Under the pieces are notes generated by a model, which searched no databases, was not told where the DNA came from, and saw only the letters and a program-made list of their open reading frames with translations. A DNA stretch of 64,000 nucleotides from Anisodus tanguticus (lineage: Eukaryota; Streptophyta; Magnoliopsida; Solanales; Solanaceae), in assembly GCA_034509755.1 (NCBI GenBank), contig CM067553.1, positions 45,204,110 to 45,268,109 of the forward strand, in the 5' to 3' direction. The position numbers and the translations under genes were made by a program. Below, piece by piece: positions 24,327-37,225 of this stretch. Position 1 is the first letter of the stretch; each line of letters opens with the position of its first letter.

Positions 24327-25031
24327 ATGTTGAACCATTGGACAATGAGTGATCACTTTCCAATGTCGTTCATGGATCAAATGCTTGATAGACTCGCGGG
24401 GAGGGACTTTTATTTCTTTCTAGATGGTTATTTGGGTTATAACCAAATCACTATTGCTCCCGAGGCTCAAGAAAGAACCACATTCACATGCTCTTATGGT
24501 ACTTTTGCGTTTAGAAGAATGCCCTTTGGTTTATGCAATGCTCCCGCTACTTTTCAAAGGTGCATGATGTCCATATTTTTTGACATGGTAGAGGAATCCA
24601 TTGAAATCTTCATGGATGATTTTCCATGGTTGGGAGACTCTTTTGATGTTTGTCTAGAGAACTTGGCTCGGGTGTTAAAACGTTGTGAAGAGACCAACTT
24701 GATCCTCAATTGGGAAAAATGCCACTTTATGGTTAAAGAGGGAATTGTTCTTGGGCACAAAATTTTGGAAAAGGGTATAGAGGTTGATCAAGTCAAAGTT
24801 GAGGTGATTGTTAAGCTTCCTCCACCTATCTCTGTCGAAGGTGTCCGAAGTTTCCTAGGCCATGCCGGGTTTTATAGAAGGTTTATCAAAAAATTCTCTA
24901 AGGTGGCAAATCCTTTGTGCAAATTGTTGGAGAAAGAGACTAAGTTTGTGTTTGATGAAGCTTTTCTCAAGGCATTTGAATGTTTGAAAGAGAAGCTCAC
25001 GTCGGCACCCATCATGATTACTCCGGATTAG
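24327..25031 (+). pseudogene. Ty3/gypsy reverse transcriptase fragment
   Basis: A 234-codon open stretch of a gypsy reverse transcriptase. Fingers/palm motifs are in order: DHFPMSFMDQMLDRLAGRD, FLDGYLGYNQI, TFTCSYGTFAF, RMPFGLCNAPATFQRCM, then IEIFMDDF in place of V/IYIDD/YVDD, NWEKCHFMVKEGIVLGH and VRSFLGHAGFYRRFI. The next codon block is in the RNase H region after a TAG at 25029-25031. The Met at the second active-site position and missing upstream parts show decay. Confidence 0.8.
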
Positions 25032-25266
25032 TCAAAGTCATTTGAGCTCATGTGTGATGCTAGTGGTTTTTCCATGGAGGTTGTTCTTGGCCAAAATAGA
25101 GATAAGATTTTCACCCAATCTATTATGCAAGTAAGACTCTTAATGAAGTGCAAATGAATTACACCGTCACCGAAAAAGAGTTCCTTGCAATTGTATATGT
25201 TTTTGAGAAATTCTGAGCCTAACTCATGTTATTGTACACACGAACCATGCAGCTTTTTGTTATCTC

Positions 25267-26600
25267 ATGGCTAAGAAAGATGTGAAGCCTAGGTTGATAC
25301 TTTGGGTCATTACTTTGCAAGAGTTCGATTTTGAAGTCAATGATAGAAAGGGATGTGAAAACCAAGTGACAGACCACTTGTCAAGACTTGAAGAAGGGGG
25401 GAAGCCAAGTGATGGGCTTGAAGTGGATGATTCTTTTCCCGATGAGTATGTAATGACGGGGTTACATGATATGATTCTATGGTACACTGATTTAGCAAAC
25501 TATCATCCAAGTGATATTATGCCAAGTGATCTCACTACTAATCAAAAGAAGAAGTTTTTGAGTGATGTCCGAAAGTTTTATTGGGATGAGCCCTATCTTT
25601 TCTGGGTCTGCGTAGATAACATGATAAGAAGGTGTATTCCCGAGGTTGACATGATATACATACTTGAGGCTTGTCATTCATCTCCCATTGGTGGTCAACA
25701 TAGTAGTGCAAGAACCGCGACAAAAGTGCTTCAAAGTGGTTACTATTGGCCAACCATTCATCAAAAAGCCTACGATTTTGTAAAAGAATGTGATCAATGT
25801 CAAAGGCATGGGGGCATTTCAAGAAAGCATGAGCTATCTTTGACACCCATCATTGAAGTTGAGTTGTTCGATGTTTGGGGCATTAACTTTATGGGCCCGT
25901 TTGTGAGTTCGTATGGTAATAAGTACATCTTTGTGGCGGTTGACTACGTGTCAAAATGGGTGGAGGCTGTAGCGCATCCTAACAATGAAGGAAAAAGTGT
26001 CACCACATTTTTGAAAAGGTACATCTTCTCAAGGTTTGGTACTTCTAGGGCCATATTAGTGATGGGGGTTCTCATTTTTGCAATCAATTGTTCAAAGCTC
26101 TTCTTGAGAAGTATGGAGCTAAACACAAGGTGGCTACGCCCTATCATCCCTAAACAAGTGGGAAAGTAAAAGTGTCGAATCGGGAAATCAAAAATATCAT
26201 ATCCAAGACAGTCAATGTCACAAGAACCGATTGGTCACGGAAATTGGATGATGCACTTTGGGCATACCAAACGGCTTTCAAGACTCCTATTGTCATATCT
26301 CTATATATCTTTGTGTTTGGGAAAGCTTTTCATCTCCCGGTTGAGCTTGAGCATAAAGCAATGTGGGCCTTGAAGAAATTGAACCTTGAGTGGAGTGATG
26401 CCTCGAACTTGAGAGCCAAGAAATTGAATGAGATGAATGAATTCTACCTCAAAGCATATGAGAGTTCGGCAATTTACAAGGCCCGGATGAAGTATTTACA
26501 TGACAAGAAAATCTTGAAGAGAGAGTTTAGCCCAGGGGATTCGATGTTGTTATTCAATTCTAGACTACGGTTGTTTCCCAGAAAGTTGAAGTCCAAGTGA
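25267..26600 (+). pseudogene. Ty3/gypsy RNase H end and integrase
   Basis: Two adjoining open stretches (25267-26169 and 26172-26600) encode the connection and integrase region. They show NDRKGCENQVTDHLSRL (the usual end of the RNase H/connection), then the zinc-binding module ending CDQCQRHGGIS, and the integrase core with VWGINFMGPF and FVAVDYVSKWVEA. They end with 'RKLDDALWAYQTAFKTPI' and a chromatin-side tail. A frameshift and stop near 26070-26170 separates the second and third acidic positions. The RNAs or proteins would not be functional. Confidence 0.75.
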
Positions 26601-26869
26601 TCGAGACCTTTTGAGGTGACACAAATATTTCTTCATGGGGCTATTGAAATTGCTTGCCCGGTAGAAATCGAGTCAAAGTGAATGGGAAATGAAAGCACTA
26701 CTTTGGAATGTCCAACAAAGTGAAGATAATTGAGGTGATCTACCTCAATGAGCCGTGAAAAATTGGTAACAATGTCATGCCGCGACGTAAATTAGGCGCT
26801 TCTTGGAAGGCAACCCAAGTGTTTTTATGTTTTTTGTTTTGGTTAGTATGATGTTTTGATGTTTGTTGA

Positions 26870-27776
26870 AGTGTGCAGGATTGGAAATTAGAGACGCAAG
26901 GAAAGAATTGGAAAAAACACAAGTCTTGGAGAGCTAGGGTTAAACACCCACACTTTGGGAATTGAAGATTTGAAGACTTTGATGAGAAATTTCTTATCCT
27001 TTTACTCATTTCTTCAATTCCTTGTTATGTATTGAATATCTAAGTGTGTAGTACTCCATTCCATTACTTGAATCTTGTTTATGAAAATATTCATTGTTCT
27101 AGTTTTGGATTGAAACTCTTGTTATGCTTATGTATTAAATAATTTTTATTTCTAATGAAGTGGGTCTTTGTTTCTTAAATTAATCTTGTCTTTTAATATT
27201 TCTTAAGGGATTAGCTAACCCTAGGACTCACCCATTTACTTCAATTTGAGCTCGGAAGAGGAAAATTGAGGTTGAAAAAGATTAATTAACATGGATTTGG
27301 GGCTTTAAATCTCATCTAATAACTTGAGCTAGGAATAGGAAAGTTAACTTGAGATTCAATTGGTTGTGCTTAATATCACACCCTAAGGCTTGGAAAAGCT
27401 TAGAGTGAAATTCATTGATTTGGTTGGAAGACTTTCAATGAGATTTTAAAAATCATTATCTATTAACGTAGACTCGCTCTTAGTCGTAAAATCGTAAAAT
27501 ATATTGTATCGTTACTTGAGAGTTTCTTATATCCATGCTTGTGGCCATTGATCAATTTACTTGCTTTCTAGTTAGTTTTATCTTTATTAGTTCTTAAATC
27601 AAAAATCAAATATTTGAAAAAGTGTTTGGAATAGCTTAGTTGGTGATAAATCTTTTACTTTCTTAATCGTCTTTATATTGTTCCCTGTGGATTCGACCCC
27701 GACTCATAGTTGGATAAATTATATTGCATACGACCGTGTACACTTTCTCTTCGAGGAGTGGATTTGGACGTTATCA
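26870..27776 (+). repeat. 3' LTR of the second Ty3/gypsy element
   Basis: Diverged partner of the LTR at 20400-21312; ends 'ggacgttatca'. The left boundary is approximate. Confidence 0.7.
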
Positions 27777-27783
27777 ATTTTGG

Positions 27784-30700
27784 TTGATGTACCATGAAAT
27801 TACGGTGGACAAGAAATTATGGTATAAGTTAGATGCTATAGTCCTTCAATGGATTTATGGCACTATTTCGAATGATCTTCTCCATACCATCTTGGAACCC
27901 AATTCTACGGCTCAACATGCGTGGGAACGGTTGCAAAATATCTTTCAAGATAACAAAATTTCTAGGGCTGTTTATCTTGAACACCAATTTACAAATGTTA
28001 AATTGGATGACTTTTCCAACATCTCAGCCTATTGTCAAGAATTAAAGGTACTTGCAGACCAACTATCCAATGTTGGTTCGCCCGTAACAAATCAAAGGTT
28101 AGTCCTTTAGTTGATTAGGGGACTGAATGAACACTATGATTGTGTTGCTACGTTCATTCAGCAAAGCATTCCGTTGCCTCCCCTTTACGAGGCCCGTTCG
28201 AGATTAATTCTCTAGGGAACGAGGAAAGAAAAACAGTCAGTATCGGGCACATCCACCGCCGGATCGGCCCTCATCTCCACCAACTCATTTTCCACAGATT
28301 TGGAGCCCTAAAATTCTGGTTCGGGGAGGGGGTGCAATAATATCGTCAAAACAATGGCAAAAAACGGGGTTCAAACCGTAACAATAAAGGGAAAAATAAT
28401 GGTGGAAAGGGACGAGGTCGGGGAGGTGGACAAACTACCGGTGGCAGTGGCCAGCCCGGGCAGTGGCGGGAACCAGTGGGGCAGTGGCGGGAACCAGTGG
28501 GGTAGTGGCGGAAATCAGTGGGGGCAGTACCCACCGTGGGCTGCCCCGCCATGTCCATATCCGACTTCTTCGTGGGTCAGACCTCCTCCTTCTTCAAATC
28601 GCCAACCCGGTATTCTAGGATCACGTCCACAACATGCATCGCGTCACAAGCAACATCTTCCATCGGATATGCACCCACGGACATTGAACAAGCCATGAGC
28701 CACATGAATCTAAATATTCCAGATGAATCGTGGTACATGGATATAGGGGCTACGTCACATATGACGACATCTCAAGGTAATCTTTCATCTTGTTTTAATA
28801 CGAGCGGTAATAAAAAATTGTTGTCGGCAGTGGGCAGGAAATTATAATTCGTGGTATTGGTCAGGTAACACCCTCTCCTCACCCACCTTTATACTTGAAA
28901 AATGTCTTACATGCATCAAAATTGATTAAAAACTTGATATCTGTTAGACGTTATACAATTGACAACAATGTTTGTGTGAATTTTGATCCGTTTGGTTTTT
29001 CTGTGAAAGATTTTCAGACGGGGATGCCGCTCATGAGATGTAATAGCATGGAGGATTTATATCCCATCACCTCTGTTTCCAACAATCACATGGTCAAACC
29101 TTCCACCTTTGCGGCCATCTCTCCTAGTATATGACACAATAGGTTGGGACACCCAGGAGCACCGGTTTTAATCAAGTTAGAAAGAATAATGTGTTTTCTT
29201 GTAATAGACATTTGGACTCTTCTGTTTGTCAAACATGTGTGTTTGGTAACACATGTTAAGCTTCCGTTTTCTCCGTCTACTACTCATACTTTTATGTCAT
29301 TTGATATTTTGCATTATGATTAGTGGACATCAACCGTTTTAAGTGTTGCAGGTCATAAATACTATTTGCTCATTCTTGATGATTATTCGAATTTTTTGTG
29401 GACCTTTCCCTTAGGACAAAAATGACAAACATATAACTTTTGAAACAATTTAGTGTGTTTATCAAAACTCACTTTGGCAAAATCATTAAAAGTTTTCAAT
29501 GAGACAATGGGGGGGGGGGGATTCTAAATGCCCAATTTACAGATTTTTGTCACCAAAATGGGATGTCTATACGTCTTTCATGTCCACATACCTCTTCTCA
29601 AAATGGGAAAGCCGAAAGAAAGATTCGAACAATCAACAATATGACTTGATCTATCCTTGTGCATTCATCCACACCACCAATTTTTTGGCACCATGCCCTT
29701 CAAATAGCTACATATCTTCTAAATATTCTTCCTAGTAAACTAATCTCCAATGTGTCACCCACTCAGGTATTATACCACTGTCTCCCATCAGTAACACATT
29801 TACAGATTTTTGGGTGTTTGTGTTATCCCTTGTTTCCTTCCATCACCATTCACAAACTTCAAGCTTGTTCTACTCATTGCGTGTTTTTTGGATACCCACA
29901 AAATCATAGGGGATATAGGTGCTTTGATATGTCAAGTGGGAAAGTCATTATTTCTCGTCATGTCATCTTTGATGAATCTACCTTCCCGTTTGCAACATCT
30001 CGAGCGGCATCCTCACCTTCATATGATTTTCTGAACGACGGAATTCATCCAATTTTGAGGTATCATCTAAACTCTCAAAATAATAGTGTAGGGCCATCAC
30101 CAAACCCGCGGCCTCACAACATGACCCAACCACAAAATGTGACTAGGCTGAACCGAGGAACCGAGGCCATTGTCTCTCTTCCCTCGGTCTCGGCCCAATC
30201 CACACTTGGTGGCAGGCCGACCCAACAAAGAGAAGTCCCTACACCCGTCATCCAACTCCCTACCCGTGACACACTGGCCCAATCTAGTGACAGTACCGAG
30301 CCCACTGCCCCGACCCAAAATCCCTCAAACACGCCGCTATCCAGCAACCCTATTGTTCTAACACGGACCGTGGAAACCTATGCAATGCATGAGATTTTTT
30401 GACCTAAACACCATTTTAACCTAACCACCTCAGTCCAACCATCACCAATACCAAAAAATCCCAAAGTTGCCTTATCCGACCCGAATTGGAAAGTTGCCAT
30501 ATTAGATGAATTTACTGCTCTTATTCAAAATAAGACGTGAGATTTGGTACCACGTCCATCTAATATAAACATAATTCGGTCTATTTGAGTTTTTTTATAT
30601 AAAAAGAATTCTGATGGCTCTTTTGCGAGATACAAAGCTCGTCTTGTTGGTGATGACAGGTCTCAGCAGGTTGGAGTAGATTGCGGTGAAACATTCAGTC

Positions 30701-31021
30701 CGGTAGTCAAGCCAACAACTATCAGGACTGTTCTTAGACTGACACTTTCCAAATCTTGGTCCATTCATCAGTTGGATGTCAAGAATGCATTTTTACATAG
30801 CCAATTGCAGGAAACGATATACATGCATCAGATGTTGGGATTCCGCGATCCTACCCGTCCATATCATGTGTGCCTGTTGAGGAAATCCTTATATGGTCTG
30901 AAACAAGCTCCTAGGGCATGGTATCAGAGCCAGGTCCATTTCAATTCTTTGTTTACCGATGTTGGGCCCCCAAATTATATTATCCACGCTCCAGTTAACA
31001 AGGTCTGGGTGTGCGGGGGAG
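27784..31021 (+). mobile_element. Truncated Ty1/copia retrotransposon
   Basis: Begins abruptly beside the gypsy LTR inside gag (LDAIVLQWIYGTISNDLLHT through QELKVLADQLSNVGSPV, a UBN2-type gag). A Gly/Asn-rich repeat follows (three copies of a GSGGNQW unit at 28456-28522), then the protease start SWYMDIGATSHMT with Ile where the catalytic Asp is followed by Ser/Thr, pre-integrase and integrase remnants (28890-29640), and the integrase tail (29659-30402; HLQIFGCLCYPLFP). The RT start is at 30772-30930 (DVKNAFLHSQLQETIYMHQM, LYGLKQAPRAWYQ). The RT active site and RNase H are deleted; sequence jumps to the polypurine tract 'tgcgggggag' (31012-31021). Confidence 0.8.
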
Positions 31022-31230
31022 TGTTAAGAGTTCCACATTGGATATGGAATGTGAACATGAACTCTTTATATGGACTTGGACAACCCTCACCTTACAAGCT
31101 AGCTTTTGGGGTTGAGTTAGGCCCAATATCCATTCTTTACGAATTATTCATTGTACGTTTGAAGGTGTTACAAACCTTACTATGTTTGAAGTAGATACAC
31201 TACTGAATACAAAGACATTAAATTTCGTTG
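31022..31230 (+). repeat. 3' LTR of the truncated copia element (end uncertain)
   Basis: Starts TGTTAAGAGTTCCACATTGG directly after a purine tract, a start shared by many plant copia LTRs. No second copy is present here, so the right end cannot be fixed. Confidence 0.5.
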
Positions 31231-31990
31231 TTGTAATAGCCCTGGACTGGAATTATTCAAATGGAATTAATAAGACATTAGAAAGTTTATTCTTAGTCTT
31301 ATTCAAATCCTAATATCAAATAAAATCTTAAATATTTAGCGTCTTATAGAACACACGGAACTTGTTTCAATCAAATGACATAGTATTAGGGTAGGAGGCT
31401 TTCCTTTGTTATAGAAATCCACAGACAACATTCTGGAACTTCCAAACCGCGCTACCTGCTCGTTTCTCCTATAAATTCAAATACATTTCATTCAAGCAGG
31501 AATGAGAACCGATTCGATATTGCAGACATTATCCAAAAAGAAAAAGAAAAACCTAGAATATCTTAAGCTTACAAATTGATTGAACTATTATTAGAAAACC
31601 CAAAACATATCGAATTTCTAGGTCATAAAGTATACAATATCCTGCTACAAAATATTAAACTAAAGTGTAAAAAAGAATGTATGTTATTAAGAATAAAACA
31701 CCAAAGTTAGAAAACTCAAATTATATGTTATATATGGATAATTTCATAAGGTAGACTTGAAGTCGTTCCAATTGTAAGCAAAAGTAGTCACCGTCTTTCT
31801 TTGTGGATTCAATCGATGATATCACGTTTCAAACCTTCTCGAGGTGCCATGATTGCAGCATGTACCGATAGAGTCATCCTTCGACGACTGGAGTTACAAT
31901 CTCGAATTGAAACTCTAGTCGCATTTATCCAATTAATCTCTATAACAGGTGATTGAAAGAAAATACCGGTTTATAAATTAACATATAATA
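31231..31990. other. Intergenic DNA
   Basis: No gene or named repeat seen. Confidence 0.4.
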
Positions 31991-32246
31991 TTTCCTCTAT
32001 CCCAATTTGTTTAAAGGTTGATCAGTTTGGCGGTCAAATAATTTCTTCTTTAACTTAATTTTAAACATAGATTCTTCAAGTATTTTATAATAAAATTTAC
32101 ATATTTGAAAACTATATAAAAAGTATTATACATCTGCATAATTAATAATTCACAATATATGAAAAGAGTTAGAGAAAAACATAGTAAAAAAAGAATTGTT
32201 TGACTCCCAAACTGACCAACTTTCAAATAAATTGGGACGGAGGGAG
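31991..32246. mobile_element. Stowaway-type MITE
   Basis: Left end 'tttcctctatcccaatttg' and right end 'aaattgggacggagggag' are inverted copies of the CTCCCTCCGTCCC-type Stowaway (Tc1/mariner) terminus. TA dinucleotides flank both ends. About 256 bp, non-coding. Confidence 0.75.
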
Positions 32247-34080
32247 TAGTTATTTTTACAACACAATGAACTACAAAATTTTATCCAAAATACATACATC
32301 AAGAATCAAAATAATACAATTTCACAATCGAGAATAGAAAATTTACCGTAATGCTATCTTCGAGTACCTTCAACAACGCGATTATCTCCAAGACTTATTT
32401 ATAAACATGAAACTTGTGAAATACATAATTTAACAAAGACTGACAAAAAATTGCACAAGGAACAATAACAAAGAGTATGGTAGGGTAGAAGATGACAACC
32501 TATAATTTGCGGTGGAAGCAAACTGAAATCGATAGTTTTTCCACTAAATTGATATTTTACATAATCAATTAATCAATATCGCAATTATTTGATCAAGCCA
32601 ACTTTCATCCGAAGAAAGCGATGATTCTATTATTCACATGAAACAAAATTTATAAAGAATCAAGTCAATACTCATTATCACGAAGACTAACAAATTATAC
32701 AAAATTAAAACAAAAAATAAAGCAGAGCTCGATCACTGTAGAAATGAATCAGAAGTACTAAACCTCTAGAAATAAAAAAATAATAGAAGCAAATTTAAAG
32801 TTGCTTATGGAAAATCATCCTTTGGATATCTTAATTTTTATATCCTTTAATTCATGTGAAAACCTAATGTTCTAAGAGACATAATTCGTTACCGTCGGCA
32901 AATATAATAGGAAAAAACCTAGTACTCGTGTTTGTCCCAAACTAAGGAATAACAATTAAATAATAATTTGATGAAAATAGTAAATTATAATTTCATCTAT
33001 TGTAATGTCTTTTAATGAAGGGCAAAAAAAGGTTAATCATCATACTCTTCGTTCTTTTAATATAACTAGTCTTTATAAACATACGTTGCATGTTATTCTC
33101 TATCAGGTATCACACAAAATAAATGTTAGATAATATTATTTGAAATTACATTATATTTTTTTATGAGGTACAAAAATGTGGTTAAACACTAATTTAATAT
33201 AGAGAGGTAAGAAAAAATCATTCTTTTTTTGTTCAGTTTTTTCGTAACTTATTTTTTCTCATCCTCCTATTTTCTTTAAACATATCCGTATTGATTCCCA
33301 CAAAATAGCCTAATCGTTGGTCATTAAACTTTGAGTTTATAACAAAAAAGTTATTTTTCTATTATTATTATTTTTTTTTAACTAAAATTCATCTAACTTA
33401 AAGTTTATCACACTAAAAATACTTTTTCTATTTTTAGTTATGTAAAAGTTAGTTTCTGACATTCGTGTCTTAACTTTTTTTTAAAAAAAACACCGAGAAA
33501 AACTTGGAAATAAGAACATTAACTAAAATGCCTTGTGTATTTCTCCAATAAATAACTCGTTATCCAACTGTAAATATCATTTGGACTTAGAAAGCATTAT
33601 GAAGCAAAGCTACAAATTCATTTTGTAAAATAAATCCAATATAAAGAGTCAAGCAGAAACGTGGGTTTTTAAAGGCATACATAACATGTGAATATTAATT
33701 AGTGACTTATTAATTAAAAATATTCATATTATTAGCAAAGTGAAGAGGTGGTTGTTGGAGTTGGATTCTTTGTCCTAAAATATAGGCTTTAGTAAGGCTT
33801 TCGACAAAGTTACACAATTCAATTGTAGTCAAATAACAATCTTTTAGTTAAATTTGAAGTCTTAAATATTGGGTAAGTTTTTAATATTACAACTTTATCA
33901 ATATTGAATTGTTTCGTTAAAAATATTTTAGTTCCTAAAGGATATAAAAATCGTTCAATATTTGAAAGATATTTTGATCAACCAACATTTATATTCATGC
34001 TTTTATAATAATATAGATAGATAGATATAGATAACTACATAAAGTATTAAACTAAATTTTTAAAGCACAATAAATAAGGT
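32247..34080. other. Intergenic DNA
   Basis: AT-rich sequence without a convincing gene, repeat array or RNA gene. Confidence 0.4.
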
Positions 34081-34082
34081 CA

Positions 34083-34215
34083 ACAACAACATACCCAGTA
34101 AAATCCCACAACGTGGCGGCTGAGAAAGGTAGAGTGTACGCAGATCTTATCTCTACCTTGGTAGGTATAACGATTGTTTTCGAGAGATCCTTAGCTCAAG
34201 ACAAAGCACAAGCAC
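34083..34215 (+). repeat. Solanaceae SINE fragment
   Basis: 'caacaacatacccagtaaaa' followed by 'gtgtacgcagatcttatc', 'taccttggtaggta' and a 'gttttcgagagatcc.tagctcaa' end is the widespread Solanaceae SINE body. The tail is a CAAGCA/AAGCACA run. Confidence 0.7.
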
Positions 34216-34696
34216 AAGCAAAGTAAGAGAAACGGTCAGATTCAGACCGAAAATTTAAAGCTAACATGGGCAGATGGTTATTTAGTAAAATAGATCCCTT
34301 ATAATAGACACTTTCTTATACATATAGACACCAGGTAGACAAAGCACTGGGCTTCGAAGGAAGAAGAATCGCAGCCGTATGGAAGAAGTGCATAAATAGT
34401 CGCTTAACGGTTTCCTATTTAAAATGTAGTCAGAATTACCAAGTATTTAAATTTCACATCTGAGATCTGAAGTTTCAAAATCTAGTCCTTCCGGTTAGAA
34501 GTTAAGAGTTGCCGAACTTAACTTTCAAACCTCAGGTCTAAAGTTTGAATTACAATTCGTTCGAAAATTCAACCCCATTATAATAAAGTTGATTCGGATG
34601 AACTTACAAATATTGTTGGAGAAAGTTAGAAGTAAAAAATATGTGATATATGAAAGGGTTAACTGATTTTTCTCAGATAATGTGATGCCTCTATGT

Positions 34697-35565
34697 AGGG
34701 ATGTACAAAGAAAATCAACAAATCGCATCAAATTGACAAATCGAATAAAATTAAAAAAAAAAACGATGAGTGATTTGGTTTGGTATTGAAAATAAAAATC
34801 GACCATGATAGAGTAGGTTTGGTTGGGTTTTAACTATAAAAAGTCAAATCGAGATCAAACCAATCCGATTATATGTATATAATTTTTAAATTATTTTATA
34901 CATATATTAGTTATAAATATTCTTATAACTTTATTAAAGTTTTAGCTTCATAATATTTTAACATCAGGTTTGGACTTATAATGATGTTCAACAAATAAAA
35001 AGAGCCCAAATCTAAACTAAATTTACACCCCTAAATAGCTTTTTGTTCACAACTAACAAAGCACGGAACATATTGCTCTTCCTCCAATTTCGTTTATATG
35101 GAAATCTAAATCTTACTGCTGGAAAATCATAAAACTTCTATGTTAAGAATGTGCTTCATATTACAGCCTCATTTTCTTCTACTTCTAAGCATTTAACAAT
35201 GTAGAACTCTTGCCTTTACACTGTATTTTCTTGATATTGCTTTGCCTTCTGTTTGATTTTATGTAACAATAAATTGTGGAGAAATTCCTTGCTTTCGGAA
35301 ACAGATTATTGAAGTAGTAGTGATTTTTTTTTTTTAAAAAAGCAAGAACTGAAAAGAGAGGGCCAAAAAATTATTTTTGGTCAAGCAAATATTATTGTAA
35401 GATGCTTTGCATCGAACCACAAAAAAAAATTGATAAACCCGAAAAATCTGAGAAAAATCAAGATTGAAAAACTCGACTTTTGTTGTTTGGTTTGGTTTGG
35501 TTTATATATTTAAAAATTCGATACAATTAATTTGATTTGGTATTAGAAAATTCAAAGCAACCCGG
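34697..35565. mobile_element. hAT-type non-autonomous element
   Basis: Starts 'agggatgtacaaagaaaat' and is flanked by the direct repeat 'tctatgt' at 34690-34696 and 35566-35572 (7 of the 8 bp expected for hAT). Subterminal regions carry mirrored tracts such as TTTGGTTTGGT and AAACCAA. No coding capacity. Confidence 0.5.
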
Positions 35566-35839
35566 TCTATGTACAATCCGGACTAACTATTGACATAAAA
35601 TACCGTAGGTTTTAGGTTTTGACTTCTAATAACCCAATAATATATATCATACGCTGTATACAAATATCAATCCTTAACTAAAAGAATATCAATAGTTAAT
35701 AAGGAATGTATATAAGTGTCAATAGCCCCAAATTCTATCATCCGTTTATATAAGTTAAATAATCGTCCCACTTCCTTTTTTTATCAGGCTTAAAGAAATG
35801 TAGAATCCGAGACAAATATTGGGCTTAAAGAAATGTGGG

Positions 35840-36320
35840 AAATTTGAACGAATACCCTTATTTTGGGATCGTCTTTAATTTTTTCCCATCAAATTTAAAA
35901 TATTTAATTTTCTCCCTTCATCTAATACTCCGAGTTTCTAGGTTCGAACCCCTGCTCAGGCAAAAAAAAATTAAAAAATCGCAAGACGAAGGTTTTGTAG
36001 CAAAAATAAGCCTATTCAGTAAAGTTAGGTCTATTCAACGAAAATAAGGCATATTCAGCAGAGGTTTGTCATAAGACAAACTTTTATCCAAAATTAGTTT
36101 TAAGGCAAACCTCTGCCTTAAAGGCAAACTTCTGTCGATATAGGCCAAATTAATAAGCCTAATTTTACTACAAAACCTCTGCGTTGTGATTTTTTTTTAA
36201 TTTTTGCATGAGCAGGGATTCAAACACGGAACTCATGAATTTTTAGACAAAGCACAAAAATTAAAATTTTCAAATTTAAGGGGAAAAAATTAAAGACTAG
36301 TGCCTTTAAAGGGAATTTCT
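35840..36320. mobile_element. Palindromic MITE with a tRNA-like box
   Basis: The outer arms 'tctttaattttttccc' (near 35870) and 'gggaaaaaattaaaga' (near 36282) are reverse complements. Inner arms repeat this with 'ggttcgaacccctgctcagg' and its partner 'tgagcagggattcaaac'. The centre repeats 'aggcaaac.tctg'. The whole folds as one large hairpin. Confidence 0.65.
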
Positions 36321-36384
36321 CATAAAAAATGAAGAAATGTAGAATTCAGCTAAGTTTAACACTAATAGAACCTTTAGGATTGTT

Positions 36385-36570
36385 GTTTAAAAGGGGTCAT
36401 TTGCACTTTCGCTCCTATTTTGTGTTGGTCGTTAATTTTTGCCCCATAATATTTCACAAGTTATGTCTTGCATTCTCGAAAAACTTATGTCATTCAATTT
36501 TAAAGTGTAAAAATTAAAGACCAACCCATGTGAAGGGAGAAAATTAAAGACCGGCCCATTTGAATTGTTT
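36385..36570. mobile_element. Small related inverted-repeat element
   Basis: Shares the GGTC.TTAATTTTT... / ...AAAAATTAAAGACC arms with the previous element ('ggtcgttaatttttgcccc' and 'taaaaattaaagaccaaccc'). Confidence 0.45.
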
Positions 36571-37069
36571 AGTTCAAATTTATACTACTCCCTATATTTT
36601 CTAATCAAACTTCTGGAAAGTCAAAAGTATCTTTTAAATGCTTACTTTAGAGTGTAGATGTATTTTTCTAAGCTTTTAGGCAAAATAAAAAGGTGCTTTA
36701 AGTACTAACAGACAATTTTTCAGAAACTGAAAATAGTAATTTTCTCCAAAAATACTTTTGGAACCTTGCCCAAAAATAAATTATTGCTCTAATATTAATA
36801 AATATGATTTTCAAATTGATCATCCAAACACAAACGGCTACTCTTCAAAAATATTTTTGGAAAACATTTTAAACAAAAACTATTTTGCAAAATAAGTAAA
36901 ATTTGAAAGCTTTGGCAAGTAGACTATAGTAGATCCGCTAAATCGAAGTTACCATCAAAATCAGAGGATCAATTTAATACCAAAACTTTCAAAATTTAAC
37001 CCACTAATCTAATAAAATAAATCACAATCATAACCCAACACAACACAACACTACTCAACTTTCTTCTAA

Positions 37070-37225
37070 AAGGACTTGTTTGGTTGGGAAACAAATTATT
37101 CCGGAATAATTTAATACATGATTGCTATTTCACCCTCAATGTGGGATTAGCATAACACTACAAACTCGAAATAATTAGTCACGGGATTAGTTATCCAGAG
37201 ATTTTATCCCGACCAAATGTGGAAT
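37070..37225. mobile_element. Short MITE
   Basis: Inverted ends 'gtttggttgggaaa' and 'atcccgaccaaatg' enclose the 'caccctcaatgtgggatta' stretch. This is a common Solanaceae MITE type. Confidence 0.5.

Larger units (their letters stand above)
21313..26869 (+). mobile_element. Ty3/gypsy retrotransposon, internal region (Athila/Tat-like), decayed
   Basis: The primer-binding site 'tggcgccgttgcc' is at 21318-21330. Gag remnants lie at 21421-22160 (FRQLPNDPLHNTWTRFKKKV and later). The protease region (23099-23533) has CGLGASINLISLAIFNKLGL, where the catalytic aspartate of D.GAS has become Gly. RT (about 24280-25031) has FFLDGYLGYNQI and MPFGLCNAPATFQRCM, and its active site reads FMDD. RNase H follows at about 25040-25260. 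The integrase (about 25590-26600) has the zinc-binding H-C-C segment with CDQCQRHG, and the DDE core beginning VWGINFMGPF. A 'gcgcttcttggaaggcaaccc' type stretch precedes the 3' LTR. In-frame stops at several points make it non-functional. Confidence 0.85.

Noticed and set aside
30097..30347. Overlapping minus-strand frames rich in Gly/Val/Arg
   Set aside because: They are antisense shadows of the Pro/Thr/Ser-rich linker between integrase and RT of the copia element.
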